Source: Leptospira jelokensis (GTDB lineage Bacteria > Spirochaetota > Leptospiria > Leptospirales > Leptospiraceae). From it: a stretch of 64,000 nt of DNA. Shown here piece by piece: positions 29,390-39,508 of the stretch. The position numbers and the translations under genes were made by a program. Position 1 is the stretch's first letter. The number at the start of each line of letters is the position of its first letter. The notes beneath the pieces were generated by a model. It ran no database searches, had not been told where the DNA came from, and worked only from the letters and a program-made list of their open reading frames with translations. The stretch covers positions 372,001 to 436,000 of the forward strand of contig NZ_RQGH01000026.1 of NCBI RefSeq assembly GCF_004769635.1, given 5' to 3'.

Positions 29390-31048
29390 TTACGCAAAAA
29401 CGATATTAAACCCAGCAAGGAGGACAATTAAAATCACACCCCAGGCGAGAATCCTTGGGTCCCAAAATTCATTGGTCCTGTCTCTATCCTCATACACTAA
29501 TCCGTGTAAGTCGCGACTTGGATCTTCTGATTCAATCAAACTCACAACTACCATCACCAAAAAACAAAACATGCCCGAATAAATAGCTCCATAAAAATTG
29601 GATACCATATCCGATTTGTAATACAAATATCCATTCACATATAAAAAATAATGGATAAGTCCACTTGCCGTACCCACTAACATCCCATAGAAGGCACTCC
29701 ACTTCGATGCTTTTTTCCAAAACATACCAAGTAAAAAAATTGAGATCAGCGGGGCATTAAAAAAGGAAAATAGTAACTGGATGTAATTCATGATGTTTTC
29801 AAATTGCATGGCAATGTAGGATGTAAAAATCGCAAATACAACGGCTACCATCGTACTTTGTTTTCCAATTTTTAAATAGGTTTTGTCATCTTCTTTGTGA
29901 TTGATATAGGTTTGGTAAATATCATACGTAAAAATCGTATTCATTGCTGTGATGGAACTTGACATCCCCGCCATAAATGCAGCAAGGAGTGCTGTTGTCC
30001 CAAGTCCTAACATCCCTGATGGATAAAAGTTTTTTAGAAGTATCAGAAAACTTTTGTTATACTCTCCTTTCATTTCAGAAGAGTATTCGGCAAGAGCGAT
30101 AAGGCCAGGGATCACCGTAAGAAAGGGTAAAAACAATTTGAACATGGCACCGATGAGTGGAGTTCTCCTCGCTGCACGAAAGTCTTTTGCTGCCATCGCC
30201 CTTTGCACTTCTGCAAAACCACAAGTCCAATACGAAAACGACAAAACAAATCCAAGCCCAACAGTCACACTGAGAACATCCCAACCAAGTTCATTTTGTC
30301 CACCAGCGAGTCCCACCCACATATGTTTGTGAGACTCTGGGATTTTTTGCATGAGGCCATCCCAGCCACCTAACCTCGTTAAACCGACAATCACTAATGG
30401 AAATAACCCAAACACAGTCAAAAAAAACTGCATCACCTCTGTATAAATGGAAGAGCTAAGCCCTCCAAAGTAAGTATAAACCAAAACAATGAGAGCACTG
30501 AACAAAATGGAAAGGTGTGGGTTCCAACCAAATAAGGTTTCAAACACAAGGGACAAGGAATACAAATAAATCCCAGAACCAAGGGCAAGTGACAACAAGG
30601 TGATGAGGGAATTGACAAGGTGGGCTTCTCTATTGAATCGATACCGTAAGTATTCAGGTACACTTCGTATCTTAGAAGAATAATAAAATGGCATCATAAA
30701 AATGCCGAGAAAGATCATTCCGGGAATGGCACCTAAGTAATAAAAATGAAATGTCAAAAACCCATATTCCGCCCCACTGGCACTCATCCCTAACAATTCT
30801 AAGGCGGAAATATTGGCCGAAATGAAGGCAATCCCTGTGATCCAACTGGGGATTTTCCTCCCTGCCAGTAGAAAATCAGTAGAATGGTTCATGGATCGCT
30901 TCAAAAGCACCCCAATCACCACCATAAATACGACAAAAATCAGGATGATGAGATAATCGATGGGGTTTAGGGCAACAAACATAGGTTTGTAAGGGAAACC
31001 GAGAAAAAATGTTTGTAAAGTGGAAATCGAAGGATCTAAACCCGACAC
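29390..31048 (-). CDS. Sodium/solute symporter (SSS family)
   Basis: 552 residues with about 13-14 membrane helices, typical of SLC5/SSS transporters such as sodium-sugar or sodium-proline symporters. GGLSSSIYTEVMQFFLTVFG near residue 190 matches the family's helix region. The longest frame starts with GTG at 31048; ATG at 30982 is also possible and removes a 22-residue polar leader. The substrate cannot be told from sequence. It is divergent from a small gene with a shared, palindrome-bearing control region. Confidence 0.88.
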   Translation of the reverse strand: MSGLDPSISTLQTFFLGFPYKPMFVALNPIDYLIILIFVVFMVVIGVLLKRSMNHSTDFLLAGRKIPSWITGIAFISANISALELLGMSASGAEYGFLTFHFYYLGAIPGMIFLGIFMMPFYYSSKIRSVPEYLRYRFNREAHLVNSLITLLSLALGSGIYLYSLSLVFETLFGWNPHLSILFSALIVLVYTYFGGLSSSIYTEVMQFFLTVFGLFPLVIVGLTRLGGWDGLMQKIPESHKHMWVGLAGGQNELGWDVLSVTVGLGFVLSFSYWTCGFAEVQRAMAAKDFRAARRTPLIGAMFKLFLPFLTVIPGLIALAEYSSEMKGEYNKSFLILLKNFYPSGMLGLGTTALLAAFMAGMSSSITAMNTIFTYDIYQTYINHKEDDKTYLKIGKQSTMVAVVFAIFTSYIAMQFENIMNYIQLLFSFFNAPLISIFLLGMFWKKASKWSAFYGMLVGTASGLIHYFLYVNGYLYYKSDMVSNFYGAIYSGMFCFLVMVVVSLIESEDPSRDLHGLVYEDRDRTNEFWDPRILAWGVILIVLLAGFNIVFA

Positions 31049-31107
31049 CCAACTAATATTTTCCTTAAAAATTTTCCAAAGGCGCCGACAAACTGAGTAA
31101 CACTTTC

Positions 31108-31127
31108 TTCGAAAAAGACTTTTCGAA
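31108..31127. promoter_or_regulatory. Palindromic operator candidate
   Basis: The perfect inverted repeat TTCGAAAA-AGAC-TTTTCGAA lies between the divergent symporter and small-protein genes. With 8-bp arms and a 4-base centre it has the shape of a dimeric repressor site. No T run follows that would make it a terminator. Confidence 0.45.
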
Positions 31128-31167
31128 TTATGTCACATTGATAGATTCGGAACCACCAGGAGGATCT

Positions 31168-31311
31168 ATGTTCTACCTTCTCTTAGCCCTTCTCCATGAA
31201 GATTATGCTTCTGGGAGAATTGATTTTGCGACCTATTTTGAAAATACGGTCCTCCTTGCCCTCGACCACGAACGCATCAAATCCAATTTAGAACAAAGCA
31301 AAGCCGCCTAG
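31168..31311 (+). CDS. Small protein (47 residues)
   Basis: ATG 31168 to TAG 31309-31311, preceded by CCAGGAGGATCT, a near-ideal ribosome binding site. The peptide begins MFYLLLALLHEDYASGRID and ends in a helix rich in charged residues. The N-terminus is mildly hydrophobic but too short for a clear membrane helix. It is followed by a hairpin and then the FAS-type acyltransferase gene. Confidence 0.55.
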   Translation: MFYLLLALLHEDYASGRIDFATYFENTVLLALDHERIKSNLEQSKAA

Positions 31312-31331
31312 ACGGTCTGTACGCATCCAAA

Positions 31332-31361
31332 TCCTGGGAGGTTTCGCCAGTCCTTCCAGGA
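31332..31361 (+). terminator. Possible terminator or leader hairpin
   Basis: TCCTGGGAGG / CCTTCCAGGA (31332-31341 and 31352-31361) pair with one mismatch around a 10-base loop, followed by ATTTTCT. It lies between the 47-residue gene and the acyltransferase gene at 31429, 68 bases before its start. Confidence 0.4.
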
Positions 31362-31428
31362 ATTTTCTCCTTGTTCTGAGAAGTCCTCTCTGTACGGTAA
31401 CAGAAAAATCATTTCTCAGGAAGATCCA

Positions 31429-32601
31429 ATGACTTCGGCAAAACTCCTTACCGGTACCCTTCAAAATTCACAGAAATTTTTCCTTCAATTTGGAGGACAG
31501 GGTTCCCCTTACCTCAAAGAACTCGTAAAATTGTATGCAGAACCAGAATTAAAAGAATTTTTCGAAACCAGTTTCAAAACTCTTGGTGAAATCGCTGCTC
31601 GTGACGGAAAAAACCCACTTTTAAACGAAGGTCTCGATTTCAAATCTTGGATTGAAAATCCGGATGCGGCACCAAACGAAGATTACCTTGCTCGTGCACC
31701 CATCTCTGTTCCTGGGATTTTTATGACCCAAATCGCAAATTATGTTTTGGTATCCAAACGTGGTTACCCAACAGCAGATCTCATCAAAGCAACGGGTGCT
31801 GTGAGTGGACATAGCCAAGGGGTGATTGCCTCTGCTCTTGTGGGCCTTGGAAAAGAAGGTGCAGAATTCCTCAAAGCTTACTCTGACTTTTTGAAATTTG
31901 TTTTTTATCTTGGGTTCAACGGACAAAAAGTGTACCCGAACTTCCAAGTATCGGAAGACATCGTCAAAGAAAACGAAGCAAACGGTGACAAAAACCCAGC
32001 TCCGATGGTAGCCGTGATTGGTTACACAAAAGACGAACTCGAAGACCGTGTGAAAAAAACAAACGATTCTCTTGGGCTCAAAGGCCAAGACACTGTGTTC
32101 ATTTCTCTTTATAACACACCTGATTCGATGATTCTGTCGGCCCTTCCTTCTTCCTTACTTGCCTTCCGTAAACAATGGAAAGCAGAGATGGACGAAAAGA
32201 AATTTAAGTTTGTGTATTTAAAGACAACAGCGCCTTTCCACTGTCCATTTATGGAAACTTCACTTGATAAATTCAATGCGGAAGATGCCTCTGTGGTTCC
32301 ATTCCCATACACTGGTGCTGATTTAAAAGTTCCTGTATACAGTATCTTTGATGGCCACAACTTACAAAAAGATGGAAACCTTCGTGACATCCTATTCAAA
32401 ATGGTACTCATTGAACCTCTTTACTGGGATTTGGCGATTGCTCCTATTTTTAACGACAGTGCAATCAACACCATCATTGACTTTGGACCAAGTGTTGTGA
32501 GCCAAAGACTAACAGGTGGCCACCTCAAAGCAAAAAACATCGAAAAACAATCTTTATGTGCATCTAACGCAAAAGAATTAAAGGTGATTCTCGAAGTTTA
32601 A
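31429..32601 (+). CDS. Stand-alone acyltransferase, type I FAS beta-subunit (starter acyltransferase)-like
   Basis: 390 residues of the FabD/acyltransferase fold. The early oxyanion-type FGGQGSPY is at 21-28. The nucleophile motif GHSQG has Ser129 and the second catalytic residue is His271 in APFHCPFM. GHSQG and the later FVFYLGFNGQKVYP match the acetyl/starter transferase domain of fungal and actinobacterial FAS beta chains better than bacterial FabD. The Arg that binds the malonyl carboxylate in FabD is not evident after the nucleophile. It probably loads an acyl group onto a carrier protein, but the donor is unknown. The WYL gene overlaps its stop (TAATG). Confidence 0.82.
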   Translation: MTSAKLLTGTLQNSQKFFLQFGGQGSPYLKELVKLYAEPELKEFFETSFKTLGEIAARDGKNPLLNEGLDFKSWIENPDAAPNEDYLARAPISVPGIFMTQIANYVLVSKRGYPTADLIKATGAVSGHSQGVIASALVGLGKEGAEFLKAYSDFLKFVFYLGFNGQKVYPNFQVSEDIVKENEANGDKNPAPMVAVIGYTKDELEDRVKKTNDSLGLKGQDTVFISLYNTPDSMILSALPSSLLAFRKQWKAEMDEKKFKFVYLKTTAPFHCPFMETSLDKFNAEDASVVPFPYTGADLKVPVYSIFDGHNLQKDGNLRDILFKMVLIEPLYWDLAIAPIFNDSAINTIIDFGPSVVSQRLTGGHLKAKNIEKQSLCASNAKELKVILEV

Positions 32602-33557
32602 TGAACCCTTCTACCGCTCGGGCCGCTTCTAAACTCAATTTAATCCGCCTTCTGGCTTCACACCCAGAAGGTTTATCATTAGAAGAAATCCAAGGAGTGA
32701 CCGGGCACAAATCCATCTCCTCTCTCAAAAAAGATTTGGGAGAGTTGTATATGATAGAGATGTATCCCTATTCACCAACTGATGCTGTGGATTTGGATTT
32801 TGATGGGGACAAAGTAAAAATCAGACTCCCCATTGCTGTGGATTCGGCACTTCCCCTTTCTCCCAAAGAATGGGCCGCATTACGATCGTTATTACTGACA
32901 AACCAAAACACAAACGATGTTTCCGTTAGGCAATCCATCCTAAAAAAAATTGATTCTGTTTTGCCTTCCGGGGACTGGTCACCACACCAAAAAACAAAGG
33001 AAATGGTACAAAATGCCATTCACTCTAAAAAAATACTAACCATTGTTTATTGGAAACGGAATACAAAAGAAAAAGAAACACGAACTCTTGCCCCTTGGTT
33101 ATTACTCGAAGAAAATGATGCTTACCTTCTTGCGTATGACTTAGACAAAAAGGGATTTCGGTCCTTCCGATTGGACTATATTTTAGAGATAACAATCTCA
33201 GATATGGAATACCCCAACATACCGGAAACGGCTTCTGAGTTTTTACAAGGGTTCAAACAAAAATTTGAAACAGAGAATAATCAGGAAACGAATGTGACTT
33301 TATGGGTGACAGACGGAGCTTCTTACCATTTGGGATTGAAGCTCCCCTTAAATGAAACTGGAAATGTAAAACAAATCCAAAACACAACCTACCGTGAATT
33401 CCAAACTCCCATGCGAGATAAAAATTGGCTCATCCAAACCATCCTTGGTTATGGAACTTCCATTCTCGTAAAAGAACCAAAAGAAATCAAAGAATCCATA
33501 AAACTCCATTTAGAATCCATTTCCCTTTCCAAACAAAACCAATCGATCGAAACATAA
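32601..33557 (+). CDS. WYL-domain transcriptional regulator
   Basis: 318 residues: an N-terminal helix-turn-helix-like region (about 8-50, [20 protein letters not shown]) and a WYL domain at about 140-225. The eponymous triplet is YLL (AYLLAYD), followed by FRSFRLDYI with the conserved basic residues. WYL domains usually sense ligands, including nucleic acids, in regulators. Its ATG overlaps the acyltransferase stop, so it may control that gene or read its product. Confidence 0.82.
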   Translation: MNPSTARAASKLNLIRLLASHPEGLSLEEIQGVTGHKSISSLKKDLGELYMIEMYPYSPTDAVDLDFDGDKVKIRLPIAVDSALPLSPKEWAALRSLLLTNQNTNDVSVRQSILKKIDSVLPSGDWSPHQKTKEMVQNAIHSKKILTIVYWKRNTKEKETRTLAPWLLLEENDAYLLAYDLDKKGFRSFRLDYILEITISDMEYPNIPETASEFLQGFKQKFETENNQETNVTLWVTDGASYHLGLKLPLNETGNVKQIQNTTYREFQTPMRDKNWLIQTILGYGTSILVKEPKEIKESIKLHLESISLSKQNQSIET

Positions 33558-33558
33558 G

Positions 33559-34485
33559 TTGGTTCTTTTGCAAACGACTGCCCACGCAAAGATTAACATT
33601 GGATTGGTGATCCCTTACAAAAGGGAAGATGGCCTCCATGAAATCCGAAGTGTTTTTGTTCCGATTGACTTCGGTGATCCCATGGAAATCCAAATCCAAA
33701 CCCTTCCCAATGGGAACGGAATGGATTCGCGATTTGTTTTCCAGTCCGAAAACCATTTAACAGGATACCGTCACTCTTTATTTGAAGCAGTTTCAGAACG
33801 AGGGGACCTTACGAAAAACATCCTTACCAAAACCTTTGCCGCTTTAAAACCAAGCCTAACCAAACCCCTAGAAATTCATGTCGTCTTGAAGAAATTCCTC
33901 CCTCCTGAAGGTGGGATTGGTGGTGGCAGTAGCAATGCGGGTGTGTTTTTACGACAAATTCTGCCTCATACGAATTTATCCGGACCAGAACAGATCCTTT
34001 TTGCCAAATCGATCGGTGCCGATGTACCTTTTTTCCTCCAAGACTCCGCTTGTTTTGTGAGTGGGATCGGGGAAATCTTAGAACCCATCTCCATTGCCAA
34101 AGGATTTGGGATCATGGCCATCCCTCCCTTTGGATTATCTACCGGATCTATGTACGCAGGCCTTCAAAAAAGTTTACAAAAACCCTATGGTTCCGAAGTA
34201 TGGAAATCTCTGGCAGAGGATTTAATTCGAAGTCTTCACGTCGGGGATTGGGCTTACCTGCAAAACAGGTTAGAGAACGAGTTTGAAAAAATCGCTTTCC
34301 AGACCCAACCCTTACTAAAGGAATTGAAATTAGGGTTCTTTGAGTCGGGAGCAGATTTTGCTTCTCTTTCAGGTTCTGGTTCTTGTCTCTATGGCATTTA
34401 CAAGACAGAAGGGAAACGAAACGAGGCCCTTCCCAATGTTTCTCTCAAATTCCCCGAAATGGAATTTCGAACGTTCTCTTTTTAG
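33559..34485 (+). CDS. ispE: 4-diphosphocytidyl-2-C-methyl-D-erythritol kinase
   Basis: GHMP kinase of the non-mevalonate isoprenoid pathway, 308 residues. HAKINIGL near the N-terminus, the ATP loop [13 protein letters not shown] and GADVPFFL with the catalytic Asp are all present. The late GSGSCLYGI is the third GHMP motif. The start is one of two TTG codons (33559 or 33568); neither has a clear ribosome site. tRNA-Gln begins four bases after the stop. Confidence 0.94.
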   Translation: MVLLQTTAHAKINIGLVIPYKREDGLHEIRSVFVPIDFGDPMEIQIQTLPNGNGMDSRFVFQSENHLTGYRHSLFEAVSERGDLTKNILTKTFAALKPSLTKPLEIHVVLKKFLPPEGGIGGGSSNAGVFLRQILPHTNLSGPEQILFAKSIGADVPFFLQDSACFVSGIGEILEPISIAKGFGIMAIPPFGLSTGSMYAGLQKSLQKPYGSEVWKSLAEDLIRSLHVGDWAYLQNRLENEFEKIAFQTQPLLKELKLGFFESGADFASLSGSGSCLYGIYKTEGKRNEALPNVSLKFPEMEFRTFSF

Positions 34486-34489
34486 AAAC

Positions 34490-34565
34490 TGGCCTGTAGC
34501 CAAGCGGTAAGGCAGCGGTTTTTGGTATCGCCATTCCCTAGGTTCGAATCCTAGCAGGCCAGCCA
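34490..34565 (+). tRNA. tRNA-Gln (anticodon UUG)
   Basis: A complete cloverleaf: acceptor TGGCCTG / CAGGCCA, D-arm with GCGGTAAGGC, anticodon stem GCGGT / ATCGC with loop TTTTGGT (anticodon TTG), T-arm CTAGGTTCGAATCCTAG, discriminator G and encoded CCA (34563-34565). It sits between ispE and glmU, probably in the same transcript. Confidence 0.97.
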
Positions 34566-34592
34566 GTTTTAAAAGATCCGATAGAACGAACG

Positions 34593-35354
34593 ATGAACCT
34601 ACATAATACTGTAACTGCTGTTATTTTGGCGGCGGGGAAAGGAACTCGAATGAAGAGTGAGCTTCCCAAGGTTGCGGTTGTACTAAACGATTCACCACTT
34701 TTACTCCACGTTCTCCGTAATATCGAATCAGCCGGCATTGGCCGAAAAGTTGTGGTTGTCGGTTACCGCAAAGACATCGTCACAGACATTGCAAAATCTT
34801 TCCCGGGTGTTGAGTTTGCCGAGCAAACAGAACAACTTGGCACTGGGCACGCTGTGATTTCAGCAGAGAACCAACTCGCACCATACACTGGCTATACGAT
34901 CGTTGCTTGCGGAGATGCACCATTAATTTCGGCATCATCCTTCGCTAATCTTATCGAACACCATAAATCCAATGGTTATGTGGCAACTGTCCTTTCTGCC
35001 AAAATGGAAAACCCAACTGGGTATGGTCGGATCATTCGTTCTTCTGATGATGGAAGCCTACTTCGCATTGTGGAAGAAAAGGACGCAAATCCAGAAGAAA
35101 AGACCGTAAACGAAGTGAATACGGGCACCTATTGTTTTAATACAGAAGATCTTTTTGGTGCTCTCAAACAAATTGGTAATAATAACGCACAAAAAGAATA
35201 TTACCTCACTGATGTGATTAAGATTTTCAGAAATGAAGGAAAGAAGGTTGGAGCACAAACTTTAACCAATGCATTAGAAAGCCATGGAATCAATTCTCCT
35301 GATGATCTGGCACTAGCGAAACAATATATAGATAATGGGTTGGTTGGAGTATGA
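34593..35354 (+). CDS. glmU: UDP-N-acetylglucosamine pyrophosphorylase (short GlmU)
   Basis: 253 residues with the nucleotidyltransferase signature [15 protein letters not shown] (12-26), the QLGTGHAV loop, ACGDAPLI with the metal-binding Asp, and NTGTYCF. It corresponds only to the N-terminal uridyltransferase half of E. coli GlmU (456 residues). The C-terminal left-handed beta-helix with acetyltransferase activity is absent and the gene runs straight into prs (4-base overlap). The order glmU-prs-ctc-pth is the conserved Firmicute-type order, which supports the name. Confidence 0.88.
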   Translation: MNLHNTVTAVILAAGKGTRMKSELPKVAVVLNDSPLLLHVLRNIESAGIGRKVVVVGYRKDIVTDIAKSFPGVEFAEQTEQLGTGHAVISAENQLAPYTGYTIVACGDAPLISASSFANLIEHHKSNGYVATVLSAKMENPTGYGRIIRSSDDGSLLRIVEEKDANPEEKTVNEVNTGTYCFNTEDLFGALKQIGNNNAQKEYYLTDVIKIFRNEGKKVGAQTLTNALESHGINSPDDLALAKQYIDNGLVGV

Positions 35355-36292
35355 ATCCTAGCGAAGTCGTAGTATTTTCTGGTAATGCGAATAGACCTTT
35401 AGCAGAAGAAATCTGCAAAAACTTAGGCATTCCGAATGGCCAAATTTCGGTCAAAAGATTTTCAGATGGAGAAAGTTCTGTCAAAATCGAAGAAAATGTT
35501 CGGGGTCGTGATGTATTTGTTGTCCAATCCATTAGTTATCCTGCTAACGACAGTTTAATGGAACTTCTACTCATCATTGATGCAGCAAGAAGGGCTTCTG
35601 CTCGCCGAATTACTGCTGTTATTCCTTATTATGGGTATGGCCGACAAGATAGAAAGGTAGAACCACGGGTTCCGATTTCTGCTCGTATGGTCGCTGACCT
35701 AATCGAAACGGTTGGACCTGACCGAGTTCTCACCATGGACCTACATGCGGACCAAATCCAAGGATTCTTTCGCATTCCAGTCGACCATTTGTATTTTTCA
35801 CCCGTCCTTGCTGAATACATCAACTCACTTAAAATGGATGATCTTGTCATTGTTTCTCCTGATTCTGGTGGAGCAGAGCGCGCTCGTAATTTTGGAAAAA
35901 AAGTAAACGGATCCCTTGCCATCATCGACAAACGTAGACCCAAAGCAAACGAGTCAGTTGTGATGCATGTGATTGGTGACATCAAAGACAAAAACTGTTT
36001 GTTACTCGATGATATGATCGATACTGGTGGAACGATTGCAAAAGCAGCGACTGCCCTTTACGAAAACGGTGCCAAAACCGTTCTTTGTTGTGCCTCTCAC
36101 GGAGTTCTCTCAGGAGAAGCACCTTCCAAGCTCAATGAGGCTAATTTTAAACAAATTGTCCTCTCCAATTCCATCGTCATTCCCGAGAGCAAAAAAATAA
36201 ATCACTTGAAAACGCTCTCCATCGCCCCACTCTTTGCAAAAGCCATCGAGCGGATTCATAACGAAGAATCAATCTCTAGTCTGTTTTCATAA
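35351..36292 (+). CDS. prs: Ribose-phosphate pyrophosphokinase
   Basis: Makes PRPP from ribose-5-phosphate and ATP; 313 residues. The flexible loop [19 protein letters not shown], the metal site [11 protein letters not shown] and the PRPP loop [11 protein letters not shown] are intact. Its ATG overlaps the glmU stop (ATGA). rplY follows 17 bases later. Confidence 0.97.
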   Translation: MNPSEVVVFSGNANRPLAEEICKNLGIPNGQISVKRFSDGESSVKIEENVRGRDVFVVQSISYPANDSLMELLLIIDAARRASARRITAVIPYYGYGRQDRKVEPRVPISARMVADLIETVGPDRVLTMDLHADQIQGFFRIPVDHLYFSPVLAEYINSLKMDDLVIVSPDSGGAERARNFGKKVNGSLAIIDKRRPKANESVVMHVIGDIKDKNCLLLDDMIDTGGTIAKAATALYENGAKTVLCCASHGVLSGEAPSKLNEANFKQIVLSNSIVIPESKKINHLKTLSIAPLFAKAIERIHNEESISSLFS

Positions 36293-36309
36293 CTTTAAGG
36301 AACATAATC

Positions 36310-36945
36310 ATGGAAAAAATCACTATCAAAGCACAACCAAGAACTGCAACAGGAAAAGGTCCTGCCAGAAGAATGCGTGTGGAAGGTTTAGTACCGGCTA
36401 ACATCATCGGAAGCGGTGAGGCAAAATCGGCAAGTGTTGTCGAAAAAGAAATCCAAAAACTCATCGACTCTGGAATTCGTAAGGCAACTCTCATCGACCT
36501 GGAACTCGACGGTAAATCGGAAAGAGTGTTCGTAAAGGAAATCCAAAGATTCCCACACACAGGGCAAATTCGTCATATTGACTTTTACAAAGTGACTCCA
36601 GGCAAAAAAATCCAAACCACTGTTGCGATCAAAACAACAGGTGTTGCAAAAGGATCGAAAGCTGGTGGACAATTTGAACACCTCGTTCACGAGATCAAAG
36701 TGAAGTCTACTCCAGAAGATCTTACTGACGTAATCACAATTGATGTGACTGGTCTTGATATTGGAATGATGATTAAAGTTTCTGAACTTCCTCATCCAAA
36801 ATCTTGGGATATCTTAGTGAATGGTGATCCAATTGTTGCATCATGTAACAAAACGAAAGCGATCCTAGCGGCAGAACGCGCTGAAAAAGCAGAAGCGGAT
36901 GCAGCAAAAGGCAAACCAGCAGCTAAAAAAGCGGCTAAGAAGTAA
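36310..36945 (+). CDS. rplY: 50S ribosomal protein L25 (CTC form)
   Basis: 211 residues: the N-terminal 5S-rRNA-binding L25 domain plus the C-terminal TL5/CTC domain (about 95-185). A Lys/Ala-rich tail ends the protein. AAGGAACATAATC provides the ribosome site. Its place between prs and pth is the classical ctc position. Confidence 0.95.
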   Translation: MEKITIKAQPRTATGKGPARRMRVEGLVPANIIGSGEAKSASVVEKEIQKLIDSGIRKATLIDLELDGKSERVFVKEIQRFPHTGQIRHIDFYKVTPGKKIQTTVAIKTTGVAKGSKAGGQFEHLVHEIKVKSTPEDLTDVITIDVTGLDIGMMIKVSELPHPKSWDILVNGDPIVASCNKTKAILAAERAEKAEADAAKGKPAAKKAAKK

Positions 36946-36964
36946 GAATTACTTTTAAGAACCA

Positions 36965-37528
36965 ATGAAGTTAATTGTAGGGCTAGGAAATCCTGGCGAT
37001 AGATATAACAACAATCGATCTAACATTGGTTTTAAGATTCTCGATGTCATTGCCAATAACATTGGCATCGAAATCAAAACTAAAAAGAAAAAATCGCTCA
37101 TTGGACGAGGTGACTTTGAAGGTGATGAAGTGGTTTTACTCAAACCGCAGACCTTCAGCGAACTCTCTGGTGAGTCAGTCCTCTACATTGCCTCCTTTCT
37201 CAAAATCCAAGTCAAAGACATCGTTGTCATCCACGAAGATGTGGGACTGGAACTTGGCCAAATCGTCGTCACAAAAGGTGGGGAAAATGACACAAACCAA
37301 GGTGTAAACTCGATTTCTGTCTCATTACGTTCCCCCAACTTCATCCGGATCCGGATCGGAATTCTCAATTCCAGCTACAATCCGAAAAAAAGAGAAGATT
37401 TTTTACGTGAAGATTTTGAGCCATTAGAGAACCTGAGTTTGATACAGATCATCAATGACGCCGAAGCGGCGATTCGTTCCATATCCATGGGGGATATTGA
37501 CGAAGTGATTCAGAAATATCACCTTTGA
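36965..37528 (+). CDS. pth: Peptidyl-tRNA hydrolase homolog lacking catalytic residues
   Basis: 187 residues, full length and clearly in the Pth family: VGLGNPGDRYNNNR at the start, then KPQTFSELSGESV and IRIRIGI. Aligned by eye to E. coli Pth, Asn10 is kept (N9), but catalytic His20 is Ser19, Asn68 is Glu66, Asp93 is Glu91 and Asn114 is Gln112. The bases encoding RSNIG (37016-37030) read cleanly. It sits in the conserved rplY-pth place upstream of ftsH. Either it is a non-catalytic family member or it uses other chemistry. The gene name reflects position and homology, not proven activity. Confidence 0.85.
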   Translation: MKLIVGLGNPGDRYNNNRSNIGFKILDVIANNIGIEIKTKKKKSLIGRGDFEGDEVVLLKPQTFSELSGESVLYIASFLKIQVKDIVVIHEDVGLELGQIVVTKGGENDTNQGVNSISVSLRSPNFIRIRIGILNSSYNPKKREDFLREDFEPLENLSLIQIINDAEAAIRSISMGDIDEVIQKYHL

Positions 37529-37555
37529 TTTCAGTCTAATCATCGGAAGTCTTAC

Positions 37556-39508
37556 ATGAATAAAAACATCAAAACCGTATTCCTATTTTTACTCGTATTC
37601 CTTGTCATTTTGGCAACGGTTTATAAGGGCCAAGACTTTGCCGGTAAACCCGACGAAATCAGTTACTCCGATTTTTTGAATATGGTCGAACCCATTGAGG
37701 GAAAAAAACCCATTGGGAAAATCACTTCCAAAGATGGAAAAGACATTTCTACGAAACAACAAATCATCATCGATAAAGAACTCATCGAAGGTTGGTACAT
37801 CCCTGAAAATAGTAAGGACAACAAACCAAAACCATTCAAAACCAATGTCGCACAAGTGAACGATGATTTGGTGACGAAACTTCGTAAGTCACGCCTTAGT
37901 TTTACAGCAAAATCCACGGAAGAAAATAAATTTTGGAGTGTGGTTTCAGGCATCATCCCTTGGTTATTCATCCTTGGTATCATCTGGTTTATCATGATGC
38001 GCCAACTCCAAGCTTCGGGCAACAAGGCATTTACCTTTGGTAAGTCTCGTGCCAAGATGAATGTAGACCCTAAAGTAAAAGTTACGTTTAACGACGTGGC
38101 AGGTTGTGAAGAAGCAAAAGTAGAACTACTTGAGATCATCGAATTTTTAAAAGACCCAAAAAAATTCCAAGCCATTGGGGCAAGGATTCCGAAAGGAGTT
38201 CTTCTTGTTGGTCCTCCAGGAACTGGTAAAACCTTACTTGCGAAGGCAGTTGCTGGTGAAGCAGGGGTTCCATTTTTTTCCATCTCTGGCTCTGACTTCG
38301 TAGAGATGTTTGTGGGTGTGGGAGCATCTCGTGTCCGTGATCTTTTTGACCAAGGGAAAAAGAATGCTCCTTGTATCATCTTCATTGATGAGATTGATGC
38401 AGTGGGACGCCTCCGTGGTGCAGGACTTGGTGGTGGGCATGACGAAAGGGAACAAACCCTCAATCAGATGTTAGTCGAGATGGACGGGTTTGAAATGAAC
38501 GAAGGTGTCATTGTCATGGCGGCAACAAACCGTGCTGATGTCCTTGACCCGGCCCTCCTTCGCCCTGGCCGTTTTGACAGACAAGTGATCGTCGACCTTC
38601 CTGACTTAAAAGGCCGTGAAGAGATTTTAGCTGTTCACGCGAAAAAAGTTCCTTTGGTTTCTGATATTTCTCTTAACTCCATTGCACGCGGAACTCCTGG
38701 TTTTACAGGAGCTGATCTTGCCAACCTCATCAACGAAGCAGCCCTACTTGCGGCACGTCGTAACAAAAAACGAGTCACCCAAGAAGAATTGGAAGAAGCT
38801 CGTGATAAAGTGATGATGGGACCAGAACGTAAGTCGATGTTCATCTCTGAGAAGGAGAAAGAGATGACAGCTTACCATGAAGCAGGGCACGCACTGCTTG
38901 GCACCTTACTTCCGTATACCGAACCAGTTCATAAAGTAACCATCATTCCTCGTGGGCGAGCCCTCGGGCTCACACAATCCCTCCCAGTGGAAGACAGACA
39001 TTCCTATCGTAAAAACTATTGTTTGGATCGGATTGTGATGTCGATGGGTGGATACATCGCCGAAGAACTCATCTTTGGTGATCCATCGAATGGATCTTCC
39101 AATGACATCCAACAAGCAACAAACATCGCTCGCCGTATGGTTTGTGAATGGGGGATGTCGGAAAAACTCGGAACCATCCACTACGGATCCGGTGAGTCTT
39201 CTCCATTTATGGGCAGGGACTATGGTCACGCGAGTAAACCTTACTCGGAAGAATTTGCTGCGATGATTGACCAGGAAGTGAAACGTATCATCCAAACTTG
39301 CCTCGACAAAGGTCGTGATTTGGTGAAGAAAAACCAAAAGAAATTGGATGCGATTGCGAAAGCCCTTCTTGCAAAAGAAACCATCGATGCACAGGAACTC
39401 ATGGACATTGTCCAACCTACGTTTGATAAATTTTCGGATAACAAACCAGGAGTTGGTTCTAAAAAAGGAAAAGGCACTTCCGCTACAAAACCAGCTTATT
39501 CGGCTTAA
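37556..39508 (+). CDS. ftsH: ATP-dependent zinc metalloprotease FtsH
   Basis: Membrane AAA+ protease that degrades membrane and regulatory proteins; 650 residues. Membrane helices lie near 7-25 and 129-146. Walker A GPPGTGKT is at 219-226, followed by Walker [11 protein letters not shown] and the [11 protein letters not shown]. The zinc site HEAGH is at 441-445. The final stop overlaps the next ATG (TAATG). Confidence 0.98.
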   Translation: MNKNIKTVFLFLLVFLVILATVYKGQDFAGKPDEISYSDFLNMVEPIEGKKPIGKITSKDGKDISTKQQIIIDKELIEGWYIPENSKDNKPKPFKTNVAQVNDDLVTKLRKSRLSFTAKSTEENKFWSVVSGIIPWLFILGIIWFIMMRQLQASGNKAFTFGKSRAKMNVDPKVKVTFNDVAGCEEAKVELLEIIEFLKDPKKFQAIGARIPKGVLLVGPPGTGKTLLAKAVAGEAGVPFFSISGSDFVEMFVGVGASRVRDLFDQGKKNAPCIIFIDEIDAVGRLRGAGLGGGHDEREQTLNQMLVEMDGFEMNEGVIVMAATNRADVLDPALLRPGRFDRQVIVDLPDLKGREEILAVHAKKVPLVSDISLNSIARGTPGFTGADLANLINEAALLAARRNKKRVTQEELEEARDKVMMGPERKSMFISEKEKEMTAYHEAGHALLGTLLPYTEPVHKVTIIPRGRALGLTQSLPVEDRHSYRKNYCLDRIVMSMGGYIAEELIFGDPSNGSSNDIQQATNIARRMVCEWGMSEKLGTIHYGSGESSPFMGRDYGHASKPYSEEFAAMIDQEVKRIIQTCLDKGRDLVKKNQKKLDAIAKALLAKETIDAQELMDIVQPTFDKFSDNKPGVGSKKGKGTSATKPAYSA

